Assembly (NCBI RefSeq): GCF_003711805.1
Contig: NZ_QXCP01000004.1
Span: forward strand, 620,001-684,000
Direction of reading: 5' to 3'
DNA from: Brachybacterium sp. EE-P12
GTDB taxonomy: Bacteria > Actinomycetota > Actinomycetes > Actinomycetales > Dermabacteraceae
Length of the DNA stretch: 64,000 bases
Program-made: the position numbers and the translations under genes
The notes under the pieces: model-generated
The model's database searches: none
What the model saw: only the letters and a program-made list of their open reading frames with translations
Told to the model about the DNA's origin: nothing
Part shown: one piece after another, positions 17,415 through 27,942 of the stretch
Position numbering within the stretch: position 1 is the first letter of the stretch
How the letters are laid out: each line of letters opens with the position of its first letter

Positions 17415-18938
17415 TCAGCGATGCACCACGGTCTTGGTGCCTATGCCGGCCCAGTCGTACAGCCACTTCGCGTCCGAGACGGGCAGATTGATGCAGCCGT
17501 GCGATCCGGAGTAGCCGAAGGAGGAGCGCCACGGGGCGCCGTGGAAGCCGTAGCCGTGGTGGAAGTACTGCACCCAGGGGACGTCGGGGGTGTAGTAGTA
17601 CTTCGGATGGTCCTCCGGGTAGTACGCCGCGTTGGTCATGTCCTGACGGTCGTAGCGCAGGTAGATCTCGTAGGTGCCGGTGGGGGTCTCGTTGCCCTCC
17701 TTGCCGTCGACCATCGCTCGCGGGCCCCAGACGGGGGTGTCGCCCACGTACGCGGTGACGGTCTTGTTCGTCAGGTCCACGTCGATCCACTTCTCGCCGG
17801 TCGGCTCGGCGGCGGGCTCGTCCTCGTCGTCCTTCGAAGCGTCCTCGTCCTCGGTGGACTCCTCGTCCTCCTCGTCCGCGGGCGCGTCGACCTTCTCGAC
17901 CTCGGCCTCGAGCTTCTTGCTCTCGAAGGCGGCCTCGAGCGGGGTGGTGCCCTTGAGCGCCTCGATCAGCTGGTCGGCGACGGCGTCCGAGTTCGTGATC
18001 TCCAGGCCGTCCTTCTTCTCGGCGACGACCTTGACGACCTCGCCGTCGCCGTCGACCTGCTCGATGCCGTCCTCGGGCTCGACCGAGTCCTGGTCCGCGC
18101 GGGCGGTGACCCACTCGCGCACCGCGTCCTCGTCGACCGACACGGCGAGCTCCTCCCCGGACTCGTCGGGCTCGACGGAGATCCAGCTGCTGCGGCGCTC
18201 GGGGGAGACCTCGTGGGTCTTCCCGTCGGCGCTATCGATCGCCATGGGCTGCTCGAGCAGGTCGGAGATCGAGCCGACGACCTCCTCGGCCTCCTCGGTG
18301 GTGATCGCCGGGGAGATCTCCTCGATCTCCTGCTCGACGGAGAAGCTCTCGAGGGAGGGGGCCTGGGCCTGCACGGCCTCGACGAAGGGCTGCGGATCCA
18401 CCCCCTGGCCGTTGCGGCCGGGCTCGACGTTCCAGCTCTGCGCGTCCTCGTCGAAGACGACCTCCGCGTCGACCGGCGTGGTCCGGTCCTCGGGGACCAG
18501 GCCCTTGGCGAAGGCGGCCGCGGCCGCCTCGTCCACCTCGACGACGGGCTCCACGGCGTGCTCGCCGGACCACGTCGAGGAGATCACGGCCGGCAGCGAG
18601 TCGTCGCGCCCGAGCGCGGCGGAGGCGGTCGCCTCGGAGTCCACGCTCACGCCGAGGTCCGCCAGCGGCACCTCGAGCTCCTTCTCGCCCGCGGTGACTG
18701 TGACGACGACGTCCTCGCCCTGCTCGGCGACGAGGGCGGCGATCTCCTCCGGGCTCTTCCCGGAGACGTCCTGCCCGAGCACCGTGGTGCCCGGCAGCGC
18801 GCGACCCTCGAACTGCTTGGCGTAGGCCAGCGCCCCGCCGGTGAGGATCACGGCGAGGACGGCGACGATCGCCACGAGGACCAGGGCGACCCGTCGACGG
18901 CTGCGGCCCCGCGGGGCCGTATCGGTCACGTTCGTCAT
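17415..18938 (-). CDS. L,D-transpeptidase (YkuD) with PG-binding repeats
   Basis: The product has 507 residues. A basic N-terminus (RGRSRRR) precedes one transmembrane segment at about 17-38, so the enzyme faces the cell wall. Two repeated extracellular modules follow (ALPGTTVLGQDVSGKSPEEIAALV; PTTEEAEEVVGS-like region), resembling PG_binding_4 domains, then an acidic Glu/Asp linker. The C-terminal YkuD domain has HHGYGFHGAPW and SHGCINLP, with catalytic Cys at about 482. Such enzymes form 3-3 crosslinks between meso-DAP residues, which agrees with the dap genes in the window. TATTCT (19030-19035 on this strand) is the likely -10, giving a leader of about 85 nt. Confidence 0.88.
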   Translation of the reverse strand: MTNVTDTAPRGRSRRRVALVLVAIVAVLAVILTGGALAYAKQFEGRALPGTTVLGQDVSGKSPEEIAALVAEQGEDVVVTVTAGEKELEVPLADLGVSVDSEATASAALGRDDSLPAVISSTWSGEHAVEPVVEVDEAAAAAFAKGLVPEDRTTPVDAEVVFDEDAQSWNVEPGRNGQGVDPQPFVEAVQAQAPSLESFSVEQEIEEISPAITTEEAEEVVGSISDLLEQPMAIDSADGKTHEVSPERRSSWISVEPDESGEELAVSVDEDAVREWVTARADQDSVEPEDGIEQVDGDGEVVKVVAEKKDGLEITNSDAVADQLIEALKGTTPLEAAFESKKLEAEVEKVDAPADEEDEESTEDEDASKDDEDEPAAEPTGEKWIDVDLTNKTVTAYVGDTPVWGPRAMVDGKEGNETPTGTYEIYLRYDRQDMTNAAYYPEDHPKYYYTPDVPWVQYFHHGYGFHGAPWRSSFGYSGSHGCINLPVSDAKWLYDWAGIGTKTVVHR

Positions 18939-19262
18939 GGATCCAGATCCGTTCTCGGCGGCCGTCGTGCCCGCCCCGGGCTCTCGCCGCAGGGCACAGG
19001 GGTCCCTCCCCGGCGCCGCCTTCGTCCCGAGAATAACGGAGGGGCCTCTCCCATACCACGATCCCCCGCCCGAGCTTCGTCACAGGTCCGCATCGACGTG
19101 ACACACCGCGTGGACGCGTCCCCGTCCCGAGGGGTCCCGCGGGCATGCCCGTCCCTGCCCGAGCGCTACAGTGTCCTCCGGCGCATCCGACGCCGCGCCC
19201 CGGACCGAGGCGGGCGCGGGTGCACGGACCGCCCACCGGCACCGGAAGGACCTGAGCACGTC
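18939..19262. promoter_or_regulatory. Divergent promoter region between the L,D-transpeptidase gene and ribF
   Basis: This 324-nt gap holds TATTCT on the minus strand (19035-19030) for the transpeptidase gene and TACAGT on the plus strand (19166-19171) for ribF, each about 85-90 nt before its start. I see no FMN riboswitch consensus and no further gene. Confidence 0.45.
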
Positions 19263-20279
19263 GTGACCCTCCTGCCCATCTGGCACTCCGTCGAGGAGGT
19301 GCCCGCCGATCTCGGCGAGACCGCGGTCTCGATCGGCAACTACGACGGCGTCCACCGGGGTCACCGCTTCGTGCTGGACCAGCTGCGCCACCACGCCGAG
19401 ACGCGCTCGCTGAGCCCGATCGCGCTGACCTTCTGGCCCCATCCCCGCCACGTCATGGGCGCCCCGGCCACGACCCCGCTGATCACCGGGCACGAGGATC
19501 GCGACCGGCTGCTCCTGCTCGCCGGGATGCACGGCGTGCTCGATCTCGAGTTCACCTTCGGCTTCGCCCAGCACTCCCCGGAGGACTTCGTGCGGATCTT
19601 CCTGGTCGAGGGGCTGCGTGCGAGCTGTGTGGTGCTGGGCGAGGACGCCCTCTTCGGGCGTGCGAACGCCGGGGACATCACTACCATGCGCGCGCTGGGG
19701 GAGAAGTACGGCTTCGAGGTCGTCACCGCCCCGGACCTCGGCCCCGAGGGCACCGGCACCGGGCGCATCTCCTCCTCCGGCATCCGCCGGGACCTGCTAG
19801 CCGGCGAGGTGCGCGAGGCGAACGAGGCGCTGGGCCGTCTCCACACCGTCACCGACACGGTCCACCACGGCTTCCGGCGCGGCCGCGAGCTCGGCTTCCC
19901 CACCGCGAACCTCGGCCCCGCGCCGCAGGGTCTGATCCCCGCCGACGGCGTCTACGCCGGCTACGCCACCGTGACCGAGCAGGATGCCGCGCACGCGGGC
20001 GTCGAGCCCCTCGCCGGGGCCCCGGCGACGATCTCCATCGGCACGAATCCGACCTTCGAGGCCGACGGCGCGCCCCGCCGCACCGTCGAGGCCTACGTCC
20101 ACGGCGCCCATGACCTCGAGCTCTACGGGGACACGGTGCGCCTGGAGTTCGTCGACTTCCAGCGCCCCACGCTGAAGTTCGACTCGGTCGACGCGCTCGT
20201 GGCGCAGATGGCCGAGGACGTCGAGGTGACCCGCCGCACTCTCGAGGCGGAGGCCTCCCGGGGCGAGCAGACCCCCTGA
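19263..20279 (+). CDS. ribF: Bifunctional riboflavin kinase / FAD synthetase
   Basis: The product has 338 residues. It phosphorylates riboflavin to FMN and adenylates FMN to FAD. The N-terminal nucleotidyltransferase domain shows [12 protein letters not shown] (residues 23-34), [11 protein letters not shown] and [16 protein letters not shown]. The C-terminal kinase domain shows [32 protein letters not shown] and [26 protein letters not shown] 19263 is used because the protein then begins at the family's usual place; the frame is open far upstream, antisense to the transpeptidase gene. Standard actinobacterial neighbour of truB and rpsO. Confidence 0.94.
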   Translation: MTLLPIWHSVEEVPADLGETAVSIGNYDGVHRGHRFVLDQLRHHAETRSLSPIALTFWPHPRHVMGAPATTPLITGHEDRDRLLLLAGMHGVLDLEFTFGFAQHSPEDFVRIFLVEGLRASCVVLGEDALFGRANAGDITTMRALGEKYGFEVVTAPDLGPEGTGTGRISSSGIRRDLLAGEVREANEALGRLHTVTDTVHHGFRRGRELGFPTANLGPAPQGLIPADGVYAGYATVTEQDAAHAGVEPLAGAPATISIGTNPTFEADGAPRRTVEAYVHGAHDLELYGDTVRLEFVDFQRPTLKFDSVDALVAQMAEDVEVTRRTLEAEASRGEQTP

Positions 20280-20433
20280 TATCCTGCTCGCGCCGTCATA
20301 TCGGCCGCGGAGAGCGATCCGCCCCCGAACCCCGCACCGAACCCTTGGGCGAGGTGCGTGCGGGAGCCGCTCGTCCGAAGAGCCCGGGGCAGCAGGCCCC
20401 GGTGCGCCGCGCAACGACCTGAGGAGAACCAGT

Positions 20434-20703
20434 ATGGCCTTCGACACCGCCACCAAGCAGGCGATCATCTCGGAGTACGCGACCGGCGAGGGCGACACCG
20501 GTTCGCCCGAGGTCCAGATCGCGCTGCTCACCCACCGCATCACCTACCTGACCGAGCACCTCAAGACCCACAAGCACGACCACCACTCGCGCCGCGGTCT
20601 GATGCTGCTGGTCGGTCAGCGCAAGCGCCTCCTGAAGTACCTCCAGGAAGCCGACATCGAGCGTTACCGTGCGCTGATCAAGCGCCTCGGCCTCCGCCGG
20701 TGA
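20434..20703 (+). CDS. rpsO: 30S ribosomal protein S15
   Basis: The product has 89 residues, the usual length. It binds 16S rRNA helices 20-22. Family signature [48 protein letters not shown] is complete. ATG follows GAGGAG by 7 nt. pnp follows after a strong hairpin, the classic rpsO-pnp pairing. Confidence 0.97.
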   Translation: MAFDTATKQAIISEYATGEGDTGSPEVQIALLTHRITYLTEHLKTHKHDHHSRRGLMLLVGQRKRLLKYLQEADIERYRALIKRLGLRR

Positions 20704-20709
20704 CCCCCG

Positions 20710-20738
20710 CCGCCGCTCGCCCCATGGGCGGGCGGCGG
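20710..20738 (+). terminator. Hairpin between rpsO and pnp
   Basis: A 13-bp GC stem with one G-U pair and a 3-nt loop (CAT) follows the rpsO stop by 6 nt and ends in TT. It may terminate part of the rpsO transcripts or be the processing site that PNPase/RNase act on in the rpsO-pnp leader. Confidence 0.7.
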
Positions 20739-20881
20739 TTCTGCATGTCCGCCCCGACCAGGTTCGGTCCTCGGCAGTGACCTGCGGCGCAGGCGACCGG
20801 AGCACCGGTCCCGCCGCCCGCCGCGCGTGACTGACGAAGGCCGCACCGGCAGGGGCACCCCTTCGATCAAGGAGATCCCCC

Positions 20882-23155
<2,274 letters not shown>

Positions 23156-23195
23156 TCCGCCCCTCGGCCCCCGCACCGCGGGGACGAGGAGCGCA

Positions 23196-23229
23196 GGAGG
23201 GGAGGTGCCCGCTCGGGCGTCTCCCCTCC
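23196..23229 (+). terminator. Terminator after pnp
   Basis: An outer stem GGAGGGGAG/CTCCCCTCC encloses an inner stem GCCCG/CGGGC, giving one long nearly perfect hairpin 40 nt after the pnp stop. Confidence 0.75.
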
Positions 23230-23299
23230 GTGCATGCCCGGCGCCGCCGTGACGAACGGCTCGGCGCCCGACCCCTGCCCGCCGTGGAACAATCGAGCG

Positions 23300-24631
23300 A
23301 TGCCTTCCGACCTCCTGTACGACGACCCCGCCTCCGACGTGCTCCTCGACGCCGCGACAGGCGTGCGGCGCAGCATCCTGCCCGGCGGAGTGCGGCTGCT
23401 CACCCAGACGGATCGCAGCGTGCGCAGCGCGAGCATCGGGCTGTGGCTGCCGGTCGGCTCCCGGGACGAGACCCCCGCCCACGCCGGCTCCACGCACGTG
23501 CTCGAGCACCTGCTGTTCAAGGGGACCCGCCGCCGCTCCGCGATGGACATCGCCACCGCCTTCGACGAGGTCGGCGGGGACTCCAACGCGATCACGGCGA
23601 AGGAGCACACGCTCTACTACGGGCGCGTGCGCTCCTCGGACGTGCCCATGGCCGTGGACGTCCTGACCGACATGATCACCGCCTCCGTCCTCGAGCAGGA
23701 CGCGCTGTCGACCGAGCGCGAGGTCATCCTCGAGGAGCTCGCCATGGCGGAGGACGACCCGAACGACATCGGCTACGAGACCTTCCTCGCCCAGGTCCTC
23801 GGCCCGGACACGGCGCTCGGCCGGCCCGTCGGCGGCACCGCGGCGAGCGTCGAGGCGCTCACCATCGAGGACGTCCGCGCCCACTACCGCGAGCACTACC
23901 GCCCCGAGAACCTCGTGGTCACCGCCGTCGGCGACATCGACCACGACGAGCTGGCCGGCCTCCTGGTCGCGGGCCTGCGCCGCGGCGGCTGGAGCCTGGA
24001 GGAGGGGGCGCTGCCCTCCCGCGGGCGGCGCGACGCGACCGACGTGCCGAGCGACGGGATCGCCGCCGATGTCGCGACGCTCGCCCCGCACCGCCTCGCA
24101 CGGCCCACCGAGCAGAACCACATCTATCTCGGCGGGCAGGGGCTCACCGCCCTCAGCGAGGACCGTCACGCCCTCTCGGTGCTGATGTCCGTGCTCGGCG
24201 GCGGGATGTCCTCCCGCCTGTTCCAGACCGTGCGGGAGGAGCGGGGACTGGCCTACACCGTCTACTCCTTCAGCGCCGGGTACCGGGACGCGGGACTGTT
24301 CGGGATGTACGCCGCCTGCCGCCCCGGCCGCACCGGCCAGGTCGTCGAGCTGCTCGCCGAGGAGCTCGGGCGCATGGGTGCCGACGGCATCGACGAGCTC
24401 GAGCTCTCCCGTGCGAAGGGCCAGATCACCGGCTCCTTCGCCCTCGGGCTCGAGGACACCAGCTCCCGCATGGGACGGCTGGGCACCATCGAGCTCGTCC
24501 ACGGCCGCTACACGAGCGTGGACGAGACCCTCGAGCGGATCGGCGCGGTGGACATCGCAGCGGTGCAGGACCTCGCCGCGCGCCTGTCCCGCTCCTTCAG
24601 CACCCGGGTCGAGGTCGGCCCCGAGAGCTGA
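23300..24631 (+). CDS. pepR: M16-family zinc metallopeptidase (PepR-like)
   Basis: The product has 443 residues, the size of mitochondrial-processing-peptidase-like bacterial M16B enzymes. The inverted zinc motif HVLEH lies at 66-70, with the downstream glutamate in the STEREVILEELAMAEDDP helix. The second, inactive-type half contains LMSVLGGGMSSRLFQTVREERGLAYTVYSF, typical of the family. It follows pnp and precedes dapB as in many actinobacteria and Bacillus. Start ATG 23300 lacks an evident ribosome site, and AACAAT stands at -10-like distance, so it may be leaderless (weak). Confidence 0.9.
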   Translation: MPSDLLYDDPASDVLLDAATGVRRSILPGGVRLLTQTDRSVRSASIGLWLPVGSRDETPAHAGSTHVLEHLLFKGTRRRSAMDIATAFDEVGGDSNAITAKEHTLYYGRVRSSDVPMAVDVLTDMITASVLEQDALSTEREVILEELAMAEDDPNDIGYETFLAQVLGPDTALGRPVGGTAASVEALTIEDVRAHYREHYRPENLVVTAVGDIDHDELAGLLVAGLRRGGWSLEEGALPSRGRRDATDVPSDGIAADVATLAPHRLARPTEQNHIYLGGQGLTALSEDRHALSVLMSVLGGGMSSRLFQTVREERGLAYTVYSFSAGYRDAGLFGMYAACRPGRTGQVVELLAEELGRMGADGIDELELSRAKGQITGSFALGLEDTSSRMGRLGTIELVHGRYTSVDETLERIGAVDIAAVQDLAARLSRSFSTRVEVGPES

Positions 24632-24695
24632 CCCCGCCTCGCGGACCTTCCCCGTTCCCGTCCCTCCCTGCACCGCTACGACCCCAGGAGCCGCC

Positions 24696-25481
24696 ATGAC
24701 CCCCGCTTCCGCCCCGACCCCGTCGTCCTCCCGCCCCACCCGCGTCGCCGTGCTCGGCGCGGCCGGACGCATGGGCGCCGCCGCCTGCCGCGCCGTCGAG
24801 GACGCCGGAGACCTCGAGCTCGTCGCCCGGATCGGCCGCGGAGACGAGCTCTCCGCCGTCGCCGAGGCCGGCGCCGAGGTCGCGATCGACCTCACCGTCC
24901 CCTCCGCGACCGCCGACAACGTCGCGTGGCTCGTCGAGAACGGCATCCACGCCGTGGTCGGGACCACGGGCTGGACCGAGGAGTCGCTGCAGGACCTGCG
25001 CGAGCGGCTCGCCGGCGCCGACGGGATCGGCGTGCTGATCGCCCCGAACTTCGCGATCGGCGCGGTGCTCGCGATGCGCTTCGCGGAGATCGCGGCGCGC
25101 TACTACGACAGCGCCGAGATCATCGAGATGCACCACGAGAACAAGCTCGACGCCCCCTCGGGCACGGCGCGCCACACCGCCGCCGCGATCGCCCGGGGCC
25201 GGGCCGAGGCCGGGCTCGGCCCGGTGCCGGACGCGACGGAGAAGGACCCGGACGGCGCCCGCGGCGCGGTCGTCGACGGCATCCACGTGCACGCGGTCCG
25301 CCAGCGCGGCCTGGTCGCCCACGAGGTCGTGCAGTTCGGCGGGGTGGGGGAGCAGTTCGTGCTGCGCCACGACTCCTTCGACCGGATCAGCTTCATGCCC
25401 GGGGTGCTGCTGGGCGTGCGCGAGGTCGCCGCGCACCCGGGCCTCACCGTGGGCCTGGACGGCTACATGGACCTCGGCTGA
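24696..25481 (+). CDS. dapB: 4-hydroxy-tetrahydrodipicolinate reductase
   Basis: The product has 261 residues. It catalyses the second step of the lysine/meso-DAP branch using NAD(P)H. The Rossmann motif VAVLGAAGRMG lies at 17-27, VGTTGW follows, and the signature EMHHENKLDAPSGTA contains catalytic His146-His147 and Lys150. The C-terminal DSFDRISFMPGVLLGVR closes the tetramer domain. CAGGAG precedes the ATG by 6 nt. With dapA and dapF also in this window, most of the late DAP pathway is close by though not in one operon. Confidence 0.95.
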   Translation: MTPASAPTPSSSRPTRVAVLGAAGRMGAAACRAVEDAGDLELVARIGRGDELSAVAEAGAEVAIDLTVPSATADNVAWLVENGIHAVVGTTGWTEESLQDLRERLAGADGIGVLIAPNFAIGAVLAMRFAEIAARYYDSAEIIEMHHENKLDAPSGTARHTAAAIARGRAEAGLGPVPDATEKDPDGARGAVVDGIHVHAVRQRGLVAHEVVQFGGVGEQFVLRHDSFDRISFMPGVLLGVREVAAHPGLTVGLDGYMDLG

Positions 25482-25501
25482 GGCCGGGGACGGGCACCCC
25501 C

Positions 25502-25918
25502 ATGCGCGACAAGCTCTTCGTCGGCCTGCTCCTGCTGGTCACCGCGGCCTATGCGTGGGGACTGGGCTGGATCGCCTGGGGCTTCGCCCGGGTCGGCGGC
25601 GTGCTCGGGTACGGGCTCGCCGGCGGCATCGTCGTCCTGCTGGTGCTGACCGTGTGGGTGACCTGGCGCGAGGTCCTCTTCGGCCTCGCCGCCGGGCGCC
25701 TCGCCGCCCGGTACCGCCCTCCTGCGGAGGCCGAGGGCGAGGACGCGCGGGCCGAGTTCGAGGCCGCCCGCACCGCGCTCCGGCAGGAGGCGTTCGGCGA
25801 CGGCGCGGAGGGGGAGTGGCGGGCGTGGTTCCGTCTCGCGCTCGCCTACGACGCGCTGCGTGACCGCAAGGGGGCGCGGATGGCGACCCGGCGCGCGATC
25901 GAGGCCGCCCGAGGCTGA
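25502..25918 (+). CDS. Small two-helix membrane protein, unknown function
   Basis: The product has 138 residues. Two transmembrane segments lie at about 5-28 and 35-55, followed by a cytoplasmic Glu/Ala/Arg-rich helical tail (EFEAARTALRQEAFGDG, EWRAWFRLALAYDALRDRKGARMATRRAIEAA) reminiscent of a single TPR-like helix pair. ATG is 20 nt after the dapB stop, so it is probably cotranscribed with dapB. No family is recognised with confidence. Confidence 0.6.
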   Translation: MRDKLFVGLLLLVTAAYAWGLGWIAWGFARVGGVLGYGLAGGIVVLLVLTVWVTWREVLFGLAAGRLAARYRPPAEAEGEDARAEFEAARTALRQEAFGDGAEGEWRAWFRLALAYDALRDRKGARMATRRAIEAARG

Positions 25919-25957
25919 TCCGGTCCCGGGCGGGCCCGGCGATCCGGGCCCCGGATC
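25917..25957. terminator. Bidirectional terminator between the membrane-protein gene and azlD
   Basis: GATCCGG at 25917-25923 and CCGGATC at 25951-25957 form the outer stem, with further GC pairing inside. It spans the gap between two convergent stops and overlaps the azlD stop codon. Confidence 0.5.
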
Positions 25958-26270
25958 AGGCCCAGCCGAGCGCGCGCAGCGCCGCGGCCGCGGCCGCGGC
26001 GCCGATCACGACCACCAGGAACGGGGCGCGCAGCACCAGCAGGACCACCGCGACGCCGAGCCCCGCGAGCCGGGCGTCGAGCACGATCTGCGCCCCGCTG
26101 GTCGCAGTCTGCGTCGCCACCAGCGCTCCGAGCAGGGCGATGGGCAGCAGACGGGTGATCCGCGCGATGCGCGGCTGCTCGAGCACGTCCTGCGGTGCCT
26201 GGTAGCCGATCCACTTCTGGGCGAAGGACAGCACCGAGGCGCCGATCACCGCGATCCACAGCAGGCTCAT
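25956..26270 (-). CDS. azlD: AzlD-family branched-chain amino acid export subunit
   Basis: The product has 104 residues with four hydrophobic helices. The central VLEQPRIARITRLLPIALLGALVATQT is the AzlD hallmark. AzlD is the small partner of AzlC in exporters of branched-chain amino acids (BrnFE in Corynebacterium). Its ATG overlaps the azlC stop (ATGA), so the pair is coupled. Confidence 0.85.
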   Translation of the reverse strand: MSLLWIAVIGASVLSFAQKWIGYQAPQDVLEQPRIARITRLLPIALLGALVATQTATSGAQIVLDARLAGLGVAVVLLVLRAPFLVVVIGAAAAAAALRALGWA

Positions 26271-26998
26271 CAGCTCTCCTCCCCGCGCCGCGGCAGCAGC
26301 CCCGCCACCACGGCGACCAGCGCCGCGGCGAGCACCGGCAGCCCCGCGGGCAGCACCGGCGTGGTCACGAGCGCCACGAACGCCGCCGCGACCGCGATCG
26401 CGACCGCGTCGGCGCTGCGCAGCCGCGGCCACAGCAGCGCGATGAACGCCCCGGCCGCCGCCGCGTCGAGCCCCCAGGCCGCAGGATCGGCGATGCGCTG
26501 CCCCGCGAGCGCGCCCGCGAGCGTGAACAGGTTCCAGAAGACGTAGACCCACACCCCGGCGGCCCAGAACCCCGCGCGCCGCTCCTCGTCGTCCGCGCCG
26601 GAGGCGGCCAGCGCCGCCGACTCGTCGATCGTCAGCTGGGCCCGGGCCGCGCCGCGCACCCCTCCGCGCGGCAGCGAGGGCGCGAGGATCAGCCCGTACA
26701 GCGTGTTGCGGATCCCCAGGAGCAGGGAGGCGAGCGCAGCGCCGAGCGCGGAGCCGCCCCCGGAGACCACGCCCACGAAGGCGAACTGGCTGCCGCCGGT
26801 GAACATCACCGCGGAGAGCACCATCGCCTGCCACACATCCAGCCCCGAGGCCGTCGCGAGCGCTCCGAAGCTGATCCCGTACAGCCCCGTCGCGAACCCG
26901 ATAGACAGGCCCGTGCGCCGGATCGTGCGCAGACGCGCATCAGCGGATCCGCGCTGCGGGGACGGAGCGGGGGACAGGGCGGTCATGATGCTCGACAC
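26270..26998 (-). CDS. azlC: AzlC-family branched-chain amino acid permease
   Basis: The product is up to 242 residues (238 if the second ATG at 26986 is used). It has six or seven membrane helices. Family motifs: LSIGFATGLYGISFGALATASGL, MVLSAVMFTGGSQFAFVGVV and LLLGIRNTLYGL. Together with AzlD it should export branched-chain amino acids, and perhaps methionine. Transcribed divergently from the HAD phosphatase gene with a 62-nt gap. No lrp/brnQ regulator gene is adjacent. Confidence 0.88.
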   Translation of the reverse strand: MSSIMTALSPAPSPQRGSADARLRTIRRTGLSIGFATGLYGISFGALATASGLDVWQAMVLSAVMFTGGSQFAFVGVVSGGGSALGAALASLLLGIRNTLYGLILAPSLPRGGVRGAARAQLTIDESAALAASGADDEERRAGFWAAGVWVYVFWNLFTLAGALAGQRIADPAAWGLDAAAAGAFIALLWPRLRSADAVAIAVAAAFVALVTTPVLPAGLPVLAAALVAVVAGLLPRRGEES

Positions 26999-27060
26999 TC
27001 TACGATCACCTGCGTCGACATCGTCCCGTGGTCCGCAGTGGGATATGAGATTCTGGCCGC

Positions 27061-27777
27061 ATGACGGCCTCCTCGGACCCCGCCCCCGACACCGCGCTCC
27101 CGCTGCGCACCGGCGCCCTCCTGCTGGACATGGACGGGACCCTGATCAACTCCGGTCCGGCCGTGGAGCGCTCGTGGAACACGCTGCTGCGCGAGCTGGG
27201 CACCGATCTCGTGTTCGGCCACGCCCACCACGGCATGCCCGCGCGCCAGGTGCTCGCCGAGGTGCTGCCCGAGGCGAGCGAGGAGCAGCTCCGTGCGGCG
27301 CACCGGCGGATCGAGGAGCTCGAGATCGAGGACGTCGAGGGGATCGTGGTGCTCCCCGGCACCGAGCGCCTGCTGGGCGAGCTCGACGCCGCCGCGGAGC
27401 AGCTGGGCCGGGGCACCTGGACCATCGTCACCTCCTGCACCCGCCCCCTCTTCGAGGCGCGCTGGGCCCGCACGGGCCTGCCGGTGCCGGCCGGCATGGT
27501 CACCGCCGACCAGGTCTCCCGCGGCAAGCCGGACCCGGAGCCCTACCTCCTGGGCGCCCAGCGGCTCGGGGCGGATCCCGCCCGGACAGTCGTGCTCGAG
27601 GACTCCGTCGGCGGGCTGCGCTCCGGGATCGCCGCCGGAGCCCGCACCGTCGCCGTGACGAGCACCACCCCCGCCGGGGAGCTCTCGCCCCTCGCGGACG
27701 CGCTGGTCACGTCGCTGGACGATCTCGAGGTCCGGGTCGAGGGCGAAGAGCTCGTCCTCGCGCGCCGCGGCAGCTGA
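27061..27777 (+). CDS. HAD-superfamily phosphatase (beta-phosphoglucomutase/GPP-like)
   Basis: The product has 238 residues. Motif I LLLDMDGTLINSG (nucleophile Asp and acid/base Asp), motif II TIVTSC, and motifs III-IV KPDPEPYLLGAQRLG and VVLEDSVGGLRSGIAAG are complete. A helical cap between motifs I and II marks subclass I (sugar phosphatase, DOG/GPP-like). The substrate is unknown. ATG 27061 has no ribosome site and an AT-rich stretch (GATATGAGATTCT) just upstream, so a leaderless start is possible. Confidence 0.82.
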   Translation: MTASSDPAPDTALPLRTGALLLDMDGTLINSGPAVERSWNTLLRELGTDLVFGHAHHGMPARQVLAEVLPEASEEQLRAAHRRIEELEIEDVEGIVVLPGTERLLGELDAAAEQLGRGTWTIVTSCTRPLFEARWARTGLPVPAGMVTADQVSRGKPDPEPYLLGAQRLGADPARTVVLEDSVGGLRSGIAAGARTVAVTSTTPAGELSPLADALVTSLDDLEVRVEGEELVLARRGS

Positions 27778-27942
27778 GACCCTCGCCGCGCCTGCTCGGA
27801 GGGCCGCGGCCCCGTTGATACCCTTGGGCGGCCCGACCGGTCCGCCCCGCGCCCGAGCGGCGGACGTCCCCGACGTCCCCGCGCCACGGCGGCGAGCGTC
27901 CGGAGAGCGAGCGCAGCCGTCCCCCTCGAAAGGACTCGTCCC

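Noticed and set aside
17394-19262. Long plus-strand upstream extension of ribF
   Set aside because: It is antisense to the L,D-transpeptidase gene; the RibF fold begins at the GTG at 19263.
18939-19262. FMN riboswitch in front of ribF
   Set aside because: The conserved FMN element sequences are not seen; a simple promoter explains the gap.
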